Assembly: GCF_902712995.1 (NCBI RefSeq)
Contig: NZ_CACTIB010000020.1
Coordinates: forward strand, 26,082 to 90,081
DNA length: 64,000 nucleotides
From: Candidatus Mycoplasma haematohominis
GTDB taxonomy: Bacteria; Bacillota_I; Bacilli_A; Mycoplasmatales; Mycoplasmoidaceae
Direction: 5' to 3'
Part shown: positions 1 to 11,281 of the stretch, piece by piece
Layout: each line of letters begins with the position of its first letter
Numbering within the stretch: the stretch's first letter is position 1
The notes under the pieces: generated by a model
The model's database searches: none
The model's input: only the letters and a program-made list of their open reading frames with translations
Told to the model about the DNA's origin: nothing
Program-made: the position numbers and the translations under genes

Positions 1-485
1 ATAAGCGTCTTGGTTTTGAAAAAAGAGCTATGTTTTTACTCAATGATGGATTTACTAGTTTAGTTAGTTTTCCAGAGAATAGTGTGGTTGTTATTGCTGG
101 GATGGGGACTGTTCAGATTCTTAAAATTTTAGAAAGAATGCCGTCACATATAAAACATTTAATATTGTTGAGTCATACTGATTATTTTTTGATTAGAAAG
201 TGAGCTTTTAAGAATTTTTTCTTTATAAAAAATGAGAAGTATGTGGATGATGGCGATCATTGTTATTTAGCCTTAGATTTAGTTAGAGTTCCTAAACAAG
301 TTCATTCATCTAGCATAAGGGATTACATTTTTGGCAGAGAGGAATTTTGAAGAGAATTACATATGGATTTATTTTCTAAATATTGAGCAGATAAAGCTAA
401 TAGAGTTTTGAAGATTCCTTATGAGTACAGAGATGAAGTTGAAAGAGAGACAATTAGGTTTTTAAAAGATAACGAAATACTATAG
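1..485 (+). CDS. trmK: TrmK-like tRNA (adenine-N1)-methyltransferase, 3' part
   Basis: The gene enters from the left edge in frame 3 and stops at TAG 483-485, giving 160 residues. Seen: GMGT followed by a helix (QILKILERM), then LILLSHTDYFLIRKWAF, a spaced D-x-x-x-Y-L-A-L segment and a helical C-terminus. In the TrmK/YqfN family (m1A22 of tRNA, SAM-dependent) the matching parts are GMGG, a LQPN-type strand and R-x-W-L. The motif here is GMGT rather than GMGG. TGA encodes Trp in RKWAF. The next gene starts on the last base of the stop codon, so the two are probably co-transcribed. The N-terminal SAM-binding part lies outside the window, so the assignment rests on the C-terminal half. Confidence 0.6.
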
Positions 486-2122
486 TGAAGTGAAGAAATT
501 TAGTAAATAAGTTATTAGGGCGCAATTACGGAGTAAGCAAAGCTGGAGCGGATACTTATTCCAATAATACAAGTTCTGATTTAGAGGTTGTAGATGTGGT
601 TAGAGAATCTAATTTTTCTATAAATGATTTAAAGAGTATTTCTGAAGATAACTTGAGGAATGCAATAACTTTTTTAGATCATAGACTTAGATGGACTAAG
701 AGAAATTTAGAAGAATATGAGGATTCTAATGTTTCTGGTCAGGATCTTCAGAGAGTGATTTTGAATCCTAATGAAGCGGCCTTAATTGATTTTGAGTATG
801 ACATAGAAGAAGTGTCTAAAGCAGCTGAGTTTAGTAATGAGTTTGTTGATAGAGAAACAAAAAATATTAAGGCTTATGTGAAGGACTTAGAGGCTAAAAC
901 TGCTCAAGAATTTAAAAAATCAGAGGATTTAAAAACACAGCAGGACGAAATCATTAAGGGTAAGTTTAATAACGTTAGTTTTCTTAATTCAATTGAGGAT
1001 TCTGGTTTATTTATTTCTCAGTTGAAACAAGCTGAGGTTAGATGCGCTCTTTTATTAACAGACTCTTTCTTTACTAGGGATACTGATTTCTATAAGAGAA
1101 TTACTGATTTGTTGGATAGAAATAAGATTTCATTTGTTGAGTTTACAAATATACAGCCGGAGCTGGATAGGAAGTTAATTTTTAGAATTTCTGAGTTTGC
1201 AAATGATCATGACGTGAATGCCCTTATTGCTATTGGTAGTATGTCAACTGTTGATATTGCGCAGATTTTGATGCCTAAATTGATGAAACCTAACATAATT
1301 AGGTTGCATAAAACAAGGGAGTTTGAACCTGCTTTAGCTGCTAAGTATTCTTTGTTTACTATTCCGACTTTTGTTGTTCCTGATCCTAAAGTTAACTCTA
1401 GATCAGCAATAAGAAATAGATTGTTCTTGCCTAAGTATGATTTCTTTGGAAATATTCTTTATTTGAAAAGTGAAATTGATGATGCAGAGGGTGTTTTCTA
1501 TTGTACCGATGTATTTGAGATATTGAGCAGGGACAAGATGCAACAAGTATTGCATGAAACTTTCTTTAGATTGATTTTCTGTTACTTTGATCTTTCTTCT
1601 ACTGACTCTCTTTTGGATTCCATTGTTAACAACATTAAGACTGTTGAGAAGTTATTGGATGTGTTTGTTTTTGGAAAAGAGTTGAGTCATGAGGATAAGA
1701 GAATTTTGATTCACATTATTTCATCTACTCTAGATGGAAGGTCAATAGTTGATGTGGTTGATTTTTGAGCTATTCATAAACTTGAAGGAGCTTTGTCTCT
1801 TCTGGTTAATTCCAAGAGATCAGATGGACTTGCTTTGTTTATGCCGGCATATATAGAAGCTTTGTCTATTAAGAGTGCTGAATTTAATAAGAGGGCTAAG
1901 AAATTAGCTGCTGATTTGTATGATGCGCATTCAATAGAGGGGCTTATCTATAGATTGTCTCTTCATATTAAGAAGTATGGCTTACCTTCTTCTTTATTGG
2001 ATGTTGAGCAGGTTAAGAAGGTTGATTACAAGTTTTTAACTTCCTTGTTACAGAAAGCAAAAATAGGGTCTATATTTGGAATATTGCATAAGACAATTGT
2101 TAAGAATGTAGCAATCTTATAG
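485..2122 (+). CDS. Unknown 545-aa protein with faint iron-type alcohol dehydrogenase resemblance
   Basis: GTG start at 485 overlaps the upstream TAG by one base; reading through TGA at 1766-1768 joins two open segments into 545 codons. Residues 1-140 are charged and helical, probably coiled coil. Around residues 180-260 the order of strands and helices (CALLLTDSFF ... LLDRNKISFVEF ... VNALIAIGSMSTVDIAQIL) resembles the N-terminal domain of group III iron-dependent alcohol dehydrogenases, whose signature is A-x-G-G-G-S-x-x-D-x-A-K; here GGGS is GSMS. I see no metal-binding His set. The placement after trmK suggests a housekeeping role, but no function can be given; the family link is inference from pattern only. 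Confidence 0.55.
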
Positions 2123-2803
2123 TTGCTTTATTTTTTTTAAGGTTGAGAAGTGATTCTTGACTAGTTTGGTACAGATTTCTTCGTCTTTGTATCCTGCTTT
2201 TTTAAGGGCTAGATAGGCATCTATTACTGAATTTGGTCTGTAGTAACTGTTTCCGTAGGGTATAGCAACTCCTGTTTTTTGGGAGATAGATTCCATTTTT
2301 AGTATGAAGAGATATCTAGCTATTATGGAAGCTAGAGCGACTGATAGATAGTATGATTCTGCTTTGGTGCAGAAGAGGTCTATAGTTACTGGTTGTTCGT
2401 TTATTTTTTTTAGATATTCGTAATAGAGTTTTTCGTTTGTGAAAGCATCTATTACTCTGAATTCATCTCCTTTTATTTCTGAGTGAACTTTATTGTGTAG
2501 AAAGGCTATGAGGATATTTAGGTTGGAATATTTTGCGTAGAGCTGGTTGTATTCTTCAATAGTTAAATCTATATAGGAGTATTCACATAGTTTCATTATT
2601 TGAGGAGCTACTTCTTTTATTCATTCTTCTGTGCAGGCTTTTGAATCTTTTATTTTTTTGAAGAAAGCGGTTTGTTTTAGTTTTTTTAGCGTGGGTTCAT
2701 CTAGTTTTACTGCTACTATAGAAAGAGCTCCGAAGAAGTCCCCTTTTCCTGATTCGTCAGAACCTATAGATAACTTTTCTCAGTTTGCATTATTAGAGTT
2801 CAT
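2117..2803 (-). CDS. rnhC: Ribonuclease HIII
   Basis: 228 residues from ATG at 2803. The N-terminal motif GSDESGKGDFFG (about residue 13) carries the Asp-Glu pair and is the HIII form; HII enzymes have GxDExGRGPLAG. Further on are KIKDSKA, a central Asp region (FRVIDAF, VTIDLF), and SIIARYLFILKMESIS followed by IPYG, the typical helix and basic turn. The enzyme cuts RNA in RNA-DNA hybrids. It lacks the roughly 80-residue TBP-like N-terminal domain of longer HIII proteins. It begins inside the 3' end of argS (11 nt overlap), so the two are one minus-strand unit, and it ends 6 nt into the convergent upstream gene. One internal TGA is Trp (NANWEK). Confidence 0.85.
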
Positions 2804-4445
2804 CTCTTGCTTCTATTTTCATTAGGGTTAATCCGGTTTTTATAACTCTTCTGATGCTTTCTAGTAAAGCTAATCTTTGAGAAAGTAAATCTTTATCCTC
2901 TATCTCACTATTTAATATGGAAGTTTCTTCGTAGTAGGAGTGAAATAGTTTTGCTAGTTTGAATAAGTATTGAGGTAATTTGTGTGGTAGGTGGTTGATA
3001 GTTATGTTTTCTAGTAAAGGTTCGAAGTGTATTAATTGATTCAACAGTTCTCTTTCTTTGTTTTCTAGTTTGTTGAAGTTTATGTTTGGGTTTAGGTACA
3101 GAGATGAGTCTATTTTTTGTAGTATTTTTGAGATTCTTGAGTATGCATATATTACGTAGTAGACAGGGTTGTTGTAGTCTTTAGATCTTATTTTTTGTAC
3201 ATCTATTTCTAGCGATGTGGTTGATGGTTGAGAGATGAAGAATCATCTTACTTCTTCATAAGTCATATAATTTGCTAGGTCTCGCATGAAGATTGCTGTA
3301 GAGTCTCTTTTTGACATCTTTATTGCTTTTCCACCTTCTAATAGCTTTACTAGTTGTAGGCATATGAACTTGATTTTCTTTTCTTCTCCTTTGTTTCTAA
3401 GTTTTAGGTAACCAATTAGTTTGTCTATGTGGCCGTAGTGGTCGCATCCTAGGACATTTATGATTTCATCTTTTGGGCCTATCATTGATAGTTTTTGTTC
3501 GTGGTATACGATGTCTTGCATGAAGTAGGTGTGCTCTCCGTTGCTTTTTATTAATACTTCTTTCTTAGATGGTATATTCAGTCAAATAGCTCTTTCCCAG
3601 TTGAAAGTATATTTTTCTATTTCTCTAAGGATTCTGTTTATGTTGTAAGTAGTCATGAATGAGTTTTCATGTCTTCAGTAGTCTACTTGTATGTTGTATT
3701 GACTCATTACTTTTCTTATGTGGTGTAGGAAGTAGTTGAGTACTAGTTCTTTAACTTCTGTGTAGGCAGGTTCTTTTAATTTGTCTATTTGATTTACACA
3801 TCATCTGTGTTGGTATTTTTTTCATAAGTTATCTACACATTCTTGCATATCTATTCCTCTGTAGGATATTTCTTGTGGGGCTTTCAGTAGGTTTATTTTG
3901 GTTGGTATATATTTCCTTTCTTTTCATAGTTCTCAGAATGAAAATATAAGTTCTTTTATTTGGTTTCCTGCGTCGTTTACTAGGTATTCTCTTTTTACTG
4001 AATAGCCCATATATTCGAATATGTTTCCTAGGGTGTCTGTTAGGATTCCGTGTCTTGTGTGGCCTATGTGTAAGTATCCTGTTGGATTAGCTGACACGAT
4101 TTCTAGGTATTTTCAACCTCTATTCTTTATTCTTGGTTGGTCTTTTATTAGGTTTGAGTAGTATTCTTGGAATACTTTTTCTGAGAAGGTTATGTTTATG
4201 AAGCCATTGTTTTCTACTTTTATTGAGGATATGTATTCATTTTTTGATATTAGTTCTACTATTTCTGTGGCTATCTGCTTAGGATTGACTTGATATTTTG
4301 ATGCTATTTGAAGTGCAACGTTTGTGCAGATGTCTCCTTCGTAATCTGAATTAATCACCTCCAGAGATATTTCACCAACCTCATAGCTGAGATTGGTTAA
4401 AGCTCTTTTTATTTCTTGTTCTAAGATTTGTTCAATTTTGTGCAA
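2793..4445 (-). CDS. argS: Arginyl-tRNA synthetase
   Basis: 550 residues with several in-frame TGA read as Trp. Start is TTG at 4445: an in-frame TAA lies two codons upstream and no ATG fits. The N-terminal additional domain for tRNA D-loop contact is present ([13 protein letters not shown]). Catalytic HIGH occurs as [14 protein letters not shown] near residue 128; the KMSKS loop is KMSKR near residue 385, followed by [10 protein letters not shown]. The C-terminal anticodon-binding helices end with [18 protein letters not shown] and TGLTLMKI. It charges tRNA-Arg. Length is normal for bacterial ArgS. It is translationally coupled to rnhC downstream and read divergently from tRNA-Trp. Confidence 0.95.
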
Positions 4446-4547
4446 GTCTTAGTTATCTATATATAGTTCTTTTAATTTTAGTTCTTATTATTTATGGTTT
4501 ATTTTTGTAAGCTGTTAATTCGGTAACATATTATTAGTTAGGGAGAA

Positions 4548-4623
4548 GGGCGTGTAGTTCAATTGGTAGAACGATAGTCTCCAAAACTATATGTTGTGGG
4601 TTCGAGTCCTGCCACGCCTGCCA
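4548..4623 (+). tRNA. tRNA-Trp (anticodon CCA)
   Basis: A full cloverleaf can be drawn: acceptor GGGCGTG/CACGCCT (one G-T pair), anticodon stem ATAGT/ACTAT around loop CTCCAAA (anticodon CCA at 4581-4583), and a T arm containing GGTTCGAGTCC. Discriminator G at 4620 is followed by an encoded CCA. This tRNA reads UGG; decoding of UGA, which this genome uses heavily, needs a tRNA with UCA that is not in the window. Confidence 0.95.
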
Positions 4624-4631
4624 TTTTTTGT

Positions 4632-4868
4632 ATGCCTATATTTATTTTGAGTTGTTGGGGGTATGGGATAGGAGCAGCTATTTTGGCTCTTTTAATCGGC
4701 ATTGTTGTTGGTTGACTTGTTGCTTCTAATGTTTTGAAAAAACAAATAAAGGAGAATCCTCCTATTACTGAGCAACAGATAAGGGAACTTTATAGACAGA
4801 CAGGTAAGAAGCTTTCTGAGAGTCAAGTTTTGAGAATTATGAATAGTATTAAGAGGCAACAGGATTAG
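4632..4868 (+). CDS. UPF0154 (YneF-type) small membrane protein
   Basis: 78 residues from ATG, nine bases after tRNA-Trp. One N-terminal membrane helix (ILALLIGIVVGWLVAS, residues about 14-30) is followed by a basic helix KKQIKENPPITEQQIRELY and RQTGKKLSESQVLRIM, matching the conserved tail of UPF0154 proteins (P-x-I-x-E-x-x-I-R-x-M, G-R-K-P-S-E). The family is found across Firmicutes and mollicutes and has no established function. The stop codon abuts the engB start with no spacer. One TGA codes Trp in the membrane helix. Confidence 0.85.
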
Positions 4869-5435
4869 ATGGCTAGGTTTGTTACTAGTGTATCTAAATT
4901 CAATGATTCCGTCAATCTTTCTGATCTTCCAGATATAGCCTTAGTAGGCTCTTCTAATTCTGGTAAGTCGTCTTTAATAAATACTTTGGCTAAAGCTAGG
5001 ATAGCTTTGATTTCTAATAAGCCTGGCAAGACTAGAACACTTAATTATTATGAGTTTGATAGGCATTATTTAGTTGATACTCCTGGGTATGGGTTTTCTC
5101 AGGGTTCTAAGACTGATAGAGCTACTTTACTTTCTATATTAGATAGTTATTTTTGTGAAGGGGAGAGGCCTATAGTCGGGGTTTTTCAGATTATTTCTAG
5201 TCATGGTTTGACTAGTAATGATATGGAGATATTTTCTTTTTTGACTAGTAGGTTTCATAACTATACGTTGTTGATAAATATGATAGATAAGCTTTCTAAT
5301 AATCAGCAGAAGAATTTATTGAGTGAAGTTTTGAAGACTACTAAGCTTTCTGAAGATTCAGTTTTTTTAATTAGTGCTAAAGAGGGAGTGAATATAAATT
5401 TGGTTAATAAGAGGATAAGAGATTATTTGAATTAA
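4869..5435 (+). CDS. engB: Ribosome biogenesis GTP-binding protein EngB (YsxC)
   Basis: 188 residues, ATG immediately after the previous stop. G1 is GSSNSGKSS (residues about 27-35), G2 region [15 protein letters not shown]3 DTPGYGF, and G5 ISAKEG near the end. The G4 motif, usually TKxDK, reads NMIDKL, so the first Thr-Lys is replaced while the Asp is kept. EngB proteins are small GTPases acting in assembly of the large ribosomal subunit. It lies between a UPF0154 gene and valS on the same strand with almost no spacers, so a single transcript is likely. Confidence 0.93.
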   Translation: MARFVTSVSKFNDSVNLSDLPDIALVGSSNSGKSSLINTLAKARIALISNKPGKTRTLNYYEFDRHYLVDTPGYGFSQGSKTDRATLLSILDSYFCEGERPIVGVFQIISSHGLTSNDMEIFSFLTSRFHNYTLLINMIDKLSNNQQKNLLSEVLKTTKLSEDSVFLISAKEGVNINLVNKRIRDYLN

Positions 5436-5440
5436 TAGGA

Positions 5441-7855
5441 ATGATGAAGTATTTTTCTACTCTTTTGCCACCACCTAATTTGACTGGAGTGTTGCATCTG
5501 GGTCATATGTGGAATGCTATTCTTCAGGATACTCTTATTAGGTATTACAGAGGTTTATTGGGAGAAGACAAGTGTTATTGAGGATATGGAGTAGATCATG
5601 CAGGGATATCTCTTCAGATAAAGGTAGAGGAGGAGCTTAGAAAAAAGGGAATATCTAAGGATTCTTTGTCTAAGGAGGAGTTTGATAGGAAGTTATGGGA
5701 GTGAAAAGAATTGCATGAAGATAGGATAACTGAGCAATATTCTAGATTAGGTTATCTATTGCCATTTGACGAGAAGAGATTTACTTTGGATGAGAAATCT
5801 AAGGAGTATACCCTTTCAGTTTTTAGGAGATTGTATGAAGAGAAGTTGATATATAGAGCAGAGAGATTGGTTAATTGGGATACTACGCTTAAGACAGCTA
5901 TTTCTGATGCTGAAGTAGATTATGTAAAGACTAACGGGAAGCTTTATACGATTAAGTATCAGGTAGAAGGAGAGGATTCTTATATAGAAGTATCTACTAC
6001 TAGGCCAGAGACTATATTAGGGGATGTAGCAGTGTTTGTTCATCCTGAGGATGAGAGGTATGTTCATTTGATAGGAAAGAATGTTCTTATACCTATTATT
6101 GATAAATCTATACCTGTTAAGTCTGATACTTATATTGATATTTCTTTTGGTACAGGGGTTATGAAGTGTACTCCTGCTCATGATTTCAATGATTATGAGT
6201 TAGGAAGCAAGTATGGTCTGGATTTAATAGAGGTATTTGATTCTGATTTAGTTGTTAAGTTAGATCCTTACAAAGGATTGCATAGGGATAAAGCTAAAGA
6301 GTTGATAGTTAAGGAATTGTTGGATAAGGGGTTGGTGACTATAGTTGATTATTCATCTAATGTTTCTTATTCTTCAAGGAGTAAGACTGTTATTGAGCCT
6401 CTTTTGAGTAAGCAGTGGTTTGTTAAGAGTTCTGAGTTGGCTAAGAGAGCATTGAAGTTTTGAAGAAAAGATTTTTCTTCTATGGAGGTAACTAAGAAAT
6501 CTAAGAATGATGAGTTGGTTTTTATGTTTGAGAATATGAAGGATTGATGTATATCTAGACAGTTGGCGTGGGGGATAAAGATACCTGTTTATTTGAATGA
6601 TTTGACTAATGAGCATTCTTTAGAAAAAAGAGAAGGTTTGAGGGAATCTGAGGATGTTTTGGATACCTGGTTTTCTTCTTCCCTTTGGCCTAATATAGTG
6701 TTTCATGGTAGGAGGGACATGTTGCCTTTATCTGTTCTTATTTCTGGAAAAGATATTTTGTTTTTCTGAATAGCTAGGATGATATTTATGTCTGTTTATT
6801 CAGAAGGGTTGTTACCCTTTAAAAAGATATTTCTTCATGGATTGGTTTTGGATAGCAAGAATAGGAAGATGTCTAAGTCTCTTAATAATGGGATAGATCC
6901 TTTAGTTTTGATTGATAAGTATTCACATGATGTTGTTAGATTATTTTTTTTGGGCAATACTCATGAGGATGGGAATATTTCTTTCTCTGAGCAGAAGTTG
7001 GATTATTATGCTAGGTTGGTTAAGAAGTTTGAGAATGCTGCTGTTTTTGTGGGACAGAAATTGGAGAAGTTGGATGTAAATGAGATTAGACAGGAGAGTT
7101 TGAATTCTAGTGAGAAGGCTATTTTTAAGAATTTTTTGGAGTTGAAGGAAAAACTTAAGGTTCATTTTGAGTCCTTTGAGTTTTCTTTTGTGGTTAAGGA
7201 AATAGAGAGATTTCTTAGAGATGATTTCTGTGGTACTTATTTGGAGATGTACAAGTATTGGGAGGTTAATAACAAAAATAATTTAGTTTTCTTATCTGCT
7301 CTTTGAAAGGAATTTATTTCTTTAATTAGTTCTGTTATTCCTGATTTTTCAAGTGGTATTTCATGTAAGTTTCATTCTGCTTCTCTTTCTGATTGGAGTC
7401 AGGATATTTCCCTAGATCCTCTTATATTTTGGTTTGAAGACTACTTTAAGTTTCATAGGTCTATCAGGAATAAATTAGCTATGCCTAAGAGTTATGAGAT
7501 AAAGGTTAGGTTGTTTAGTGTTTTGGATGTTTCTTCAGATGAAATAAATAGTTCTCTTGCTTCTTTAGGACATAGGTTTTTAGGGTTAGAGAATGATGAG
7601 AGAAGGGCAAATGAAAGTGAGATTAGTGTTAGACATTCTAGTTTTGTAACTTATGTTGATATAGGTAAGGAATGGGTTGATAAATATAGGTTGATAATAG
7701 AAGAAGATAAAAAAAAGATACAACAAGAGATTGTTTTTTTTGAAAGACAAATAAATAAATTTACTTTTCAGACCCCTGAACATATAAGGCAGGAGTCAAT
7801 TGATAAACTAGAGGAGAATAAGAAAGCTTTAGAGTTTTTAAATAAGAGTTATTAG
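5441..7855 (+). CDS. valS: Valyl-tRNA synthetase
   Basis: 804 residues read through about eight TGA Trp codons. [13 protein letters not shown] (HIGH box as HLGH) appears at residues 11-23, so the roughly 40 residues that normally precede it are missing; no in-frame start exists further upstream (TAA at 5408). The editing domain has [11 protein letters not shown], and [10 protein letters not shown] and [10 protein letters not shown] mark the catalytic core. KMSKS is in [16 protein letters not shown]. The C-terminus keeps a short coiled-coil tail (ERQINKF ... [12 protein letters not shown]). It charges tRNA-Val and edits mischarged Thr. It ends three bases before the first array gene. Confidence 0.95.
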
Positions 7856-7858
7856 ATT

Positions 7859-8341
7859 ATGGATCCAGTAAAGGGAGCAGTTGGTGCGGGAGTGGGAGTT
7901 TTAGCAATAGGGGGAGGATACGGAGTAAGTACTCTTTTTAAGGTTCCTGATGCTTCTTCTCTAGAAAAGTTTTTGGGGAGTAATAGTAGTCAGTCTAGTA
8001 CTTATCCTAATGATAAGTTTGGTTGAAAGAATAAGGCAAAGTTAATTGCTGCTTTTGATTCTGGAAATCAGAAAAGATGGGAGTATATATACGATAAGAT
8101 TCTTAAGCCTATGCAAACAGCTAGTGATGCGACTACACAACTGAATTCTATTTTTCAGTCAACTGCTGTGACTAAGGGTTATGCTGCTTCAAGTTCTGAA
8201 ACTGGAGCCGCTAATGCATTAAATAAAGTTTGTGATGATCAGTATAAAGAGAATGATCCTACTGAGACTACGAAAAAATCTAATATTTGGAAGTTTTGTT
8301 CCTTTGATGGTGTTGTTCCAGCAACTGTATCAGCAGGATAG
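7859..8341 (+). CDS. Array protein A1, single-module
   Basis: 160 residues, start ATGGATCC. N-terminal Gly-rich hydrophobic stretch (about residues 6-26, ending GGGYGVSTLF) is the presumed signal anchor. The module holds FGWKNKAKLIAAF, then C at about 125 in LNKVCDDQY and C at about 147 in IWKFCSFDG, and stops soon after (VPATVSAG). No module 2. It is the first array gene and follows valS by three bases, so it may be expressed from the valS transcript. I do not know its function. Confidence 0.8.
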
Positions 8342-8344
8342 AAA

Positions 8345-9148
8345 ATGAGTTTAGCTAAAGGAGCTGCCGGATTAGGGGCAACAGCATTAGTAATAACTGG
8401 AGGAGTTGGAGGTTACTACTTTTTTAGTGGCGTGCCTGCATGTTCAGTTATTTCTGCAAACACTACTACTTTTTCTAGTTATTCTAGCAAATATGGTCAC
8501 TTTTATGGCGATTATTTAGTTGACCCTAATAAGTTAGATGGAGATAACAATAATTCAAGTTGATGAACATGGGCATATGGAGTGTTTACTTCTGTAGGAA
8601 AAGAAAATGTCGGAGAAAAGTTTAAGTCTGTTGAAAAGTCTTTTAGTTCTGCTGAATCAGATGCAACAAAAGCTTTAAATAAGGTTTGTGATTCTGCTTA
8701 TAAAGCTGAAATTGCTAACGTGACAAGCACTAAACCTGCATCAACAGACACAACCAAGTTTTGAGAAGAAGATGTTTGAAAGTTCTGTTCTATATCTCCA
8801 TATAGAGCTAAACCTATTCTCTTATCTTCTTCTCAAGATGGTTCAGACAAAAGTTTGATAGATAGTAAAAATTCAGGAAAATTTGGCGCAACTCATAAAG
8901 ATAAATTGGTTTCTACCAAAGACTATAAAAATCAATGATTTTGAGACTTAAAAGAAGAACAGCTTAAAAAGGAAACTGTTGCTGAACCGGAAAGTACTGA
9001 AAAAAATATTTTCAAATTAATGAAGAAGAACAAAAGATCAGTTAGAGATACTTGTCAAGATGCTTATCTTTTGGGCACTTCAGATAACGATGGTAAAGCC
9101 ACAGATGCTGAATTAAAGAAATATTGTTTTTTAGAAAAGACTAGTTAG
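8345..9148 (+). CDS. Array protein A2, two-module, class epsilon
   Basis: 267 residues. Anchor: GLGATALVITGGVGGYYFF. Module 1: FYGDYLVDPNK, W-W-T-W-A-Y encoded with TGA TGA, LNKVCDSAYKAE, DVWKFCSIS. Module 2: KDKLVSTKDYKNQWFW, NIFKLM, DTCQDAY, LKKYCFLEK. The four cysteines sit in two C-x(about 30)-C pairs, each with the first Cys followed by a Tyr three residues later and the second preceded by an aromatic residue. Same class as A26 and A30, with which it shares KPILL and the final YC-F/Y-LEK. Probably a surface-exposed membrane-anchored protein by topology; function unknown. Confidence 0.82.
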
Positions 9149-9162
9149 TAATAGATTAAGTT

Positions 9163-9639
9163 GTGGATCCATTAAAAGGCGCAGTTGGTGCTGGAGCGGT
9201 GGCTTTAATAGTAGCAGGAGGAGTAGGAGCTGCTTATATAAATAATGAACCAACTGCCTTTACTTTATCTTCTAAAGAAATTGGAACAGTTAGTTTTACT
9301 AATGGAAATATTGGCAACATAGAGGCTAATAAATCTAAGTTGGTTGCAGATCACGAGAAGAATAAGGATTGATTTAATTGAGTTTATAAGAACAAACTTT
9401 CATATGCAAAGGAAGCAAAAGAAGGAGAGGCGTCTAAGTTATCAACCGAATTTCAAGCTGTTACTGAAGGATACGGAACAGGAACTACTACGTCTTTAAA
9501 TAAGGTTTGTGATGCTGCTTATAAAAAAAACAAGACTGATTTTGAAGGCAATAATGAGCCAAACAAGGTTAAATATAAGGCCGATGTTGAGAAATTTTGT
9601 ATTTATAAAGAATCTGGTCAGTTAGATTTAGGAAGTTAA
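9163..9639 (+). CDS. Array protein A3, single-module
   Basis: 158 residues from GTG (GTGGATCC replaces the ATGGATCC seen in sister genes, so the start is inferred from alignment with MDPLK). Anchor VALIVAGGVGAAYI. After NKSKLVADHEKNKD comes W-F-N-W-V-Y-K-N, then STEFQAVTEGYG, LNKVCDAAYKKNKTDF and DVEKFC. The second Cys is preceded by VEKF rather than VWKF. The body is closely similar to the C-terminal half of A31, which makes A3 a candidate donor for that chimera. Confidence 0.8.
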
Positions 9640-9640
9640 T

Positions 9641-10408
9641 TTGGATCCATTAAAAGCAGCAGCGGTTGGCGGAGGTGCTTTGGCAATAACAGGCGGTGGC
9701 TATGGAGTTGCTACTTTATTAGGAAAAGAACCTAGCAAGAAACACATAGTAAACAAAGGAACTGAAGGTAATTTAAGTTATGAATTTCAACATCATTTTG
9801 TAGATGCATCTGATGGAAAAAATGATAGTTGATGAAATTGATCCTATAAGAGTAGATATCCTTCTGATACCTCTCGTTTAAGTACTGAATTTAAGACTGG
9901 AGTTTCAAGTGGCTCTGAGTTGAAAAGTAAGTGTTTAACTGCTTATTCTCAAGTTGTGAAAACAAGTATTCATTCTGATACTAAAGAAGCAAATAAAACT
10001 CAGTATGAAAAAGACATTTGAACTTTTTGCTCTATAGAAGGCAAAAAACCTTTTACTATAGAAGAGGCAGAAATTGAAGAGAAAGAGTTTCAAACAGGAC
10101 AAGCTAATGCTTCTAAATTAGGTGGTTCTAAGAAAGCATCTTTAATTTCTACAAAACATAAGGGAAATGATAAATTTTGAGAAATACAAGCACAAGCTTT
10201 TTTTGAAACAGGTGGTTTAGGAAGTAGAGCGACGGTAGATGGAGCAGGTTTTAAAGAGTTGAGCACATCAGCTGTAACGTATGCATCTAAAAAAACAACT
10301 TCAGAACTTAAAGAAGCTTGTAAAAATAGATATGCGGAGGACGTAGAAACTAATAAGGAAAAAGAAACACTTAGATTTTGTTCTTTACAGGGAGGCAAAC
10401 AAGAATAA
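9641..10408 (+). CDS. Array protein A4, two-module, class gamma
   Basis: 255 residues from TTG (TTGGATCC), one base after the A3 stop. Anchor GGGALAITGGGYGVATLL. Module 1: YEFQHHFVDASDGKNDS, W-W-N-W-S-Y all by TGA except one position, LKSKCLTAY, DIWTFCSIEG. Module 2: KASLISTKHKGNDKFWEI, QAFF, AGFKEL, LKEACKNRY, ETLRFCSLQGG. The gamma signature ETLRFCSL is shared with A22 and A27. The weak start with no spacer suggests low translation or coupling to A3. Confidence 0.82.
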
Positions 10409-10417
10409 TTAACAAAT

Positions 10418-11206
10418 ATGGTTCCCTTTTTTAAAGTTGGGTTTGCAGTTGTTGTTTTGGCAGCAACAAGTGTGGGAGGATACTATCTTTTCAATATGGA
10501 AACAGGAGAGAAAAAGTCAGCTATTCTTCTTTCTGAAAGACCATCTCCAGATTCTGTATATACATCAGATAAGTTTGGCGGAATCTATTCCATTTACATG
10601 GTTGATCCCAATAAAGCAGAGAATGAATGATGATGAAATCGTGTATATGAAAACTTAAAGAAAGATATTGCAGACAGCACAAAGAATACTAAGTTAAGTG
10701 ATAAGTTTCAAAAAGGAAAAATTGATAAAGCTTATTCTTCAGTAGAAGACGGTAAAGCTTTAAATCATGTTTGTGATGCAGCTTTTAAATCTACTCCTGA
10801 TTCGTTAAAAACTCCAGCGAACTACGAAGAAAACGCTTGAACTTATTGCTCAATAGTTAACGCTAAATATATTTTTGTTACAGATAAATATACAGGTAAG
10901 TTTGGTTCTAAGCCGGAACACAAAAATAAGATTCTTTCTGTAGAAAATAACGATAATGATGCTTTCTGAACAGAAAGAAATAAACAGTTTTTTGGAGAAG
11001 CAGAAAAAGCTGGTTGAGGAGCTAAAGCTTCTGAAGGTTCAGAATTTGCAAAACTTTATAAAAAGAAATCAGAAAACAGTAGGGGAAATGACGATACTAT
11101 CAAGAAAAAATGTAAAGATGCTTATGACACACCTACGTCCGGAACACCCACAGTAAAAGATACAGATATAGAAAAATTTTGTTATTTAATTCCTAAGGAC
11201 ATTTAG
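10418..11206 (+). CDS. Array protein A5, two-module, class beta
   Basis: 262 residues from ATG. The anchor (VGFAVVVLAATSVGGYYLF) is more hydrophobic than most. Module 1: DKFGGIYSIYMVDPNKAENE, W-W-W (TGA TGA TGA), LNHVCDAAF, NAWTYCSIV. Module 2: KNKILSVENNDNDAFW, RNKQFFGE, FAKLYKKK, IKKKCKDAY, IEKFCYLIPKD. Ends a run of five array genes; a 350-base stretch with other genes follows. Confidence 0.82.
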
Positions 11207-11281
11207 ATCTTTAAATGTTTAATGTGGCTTAAATAGCCATATTTATTGAATTTGTTATGGTGTTTTTCGTGTTCGGAAAGT

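Noticed and set aside
10090..10398. Minus-strand ORF of 102 codons in A4
   Set aside because: Antisense to module 2 of A4; the sense frame carries the conserved boxes.
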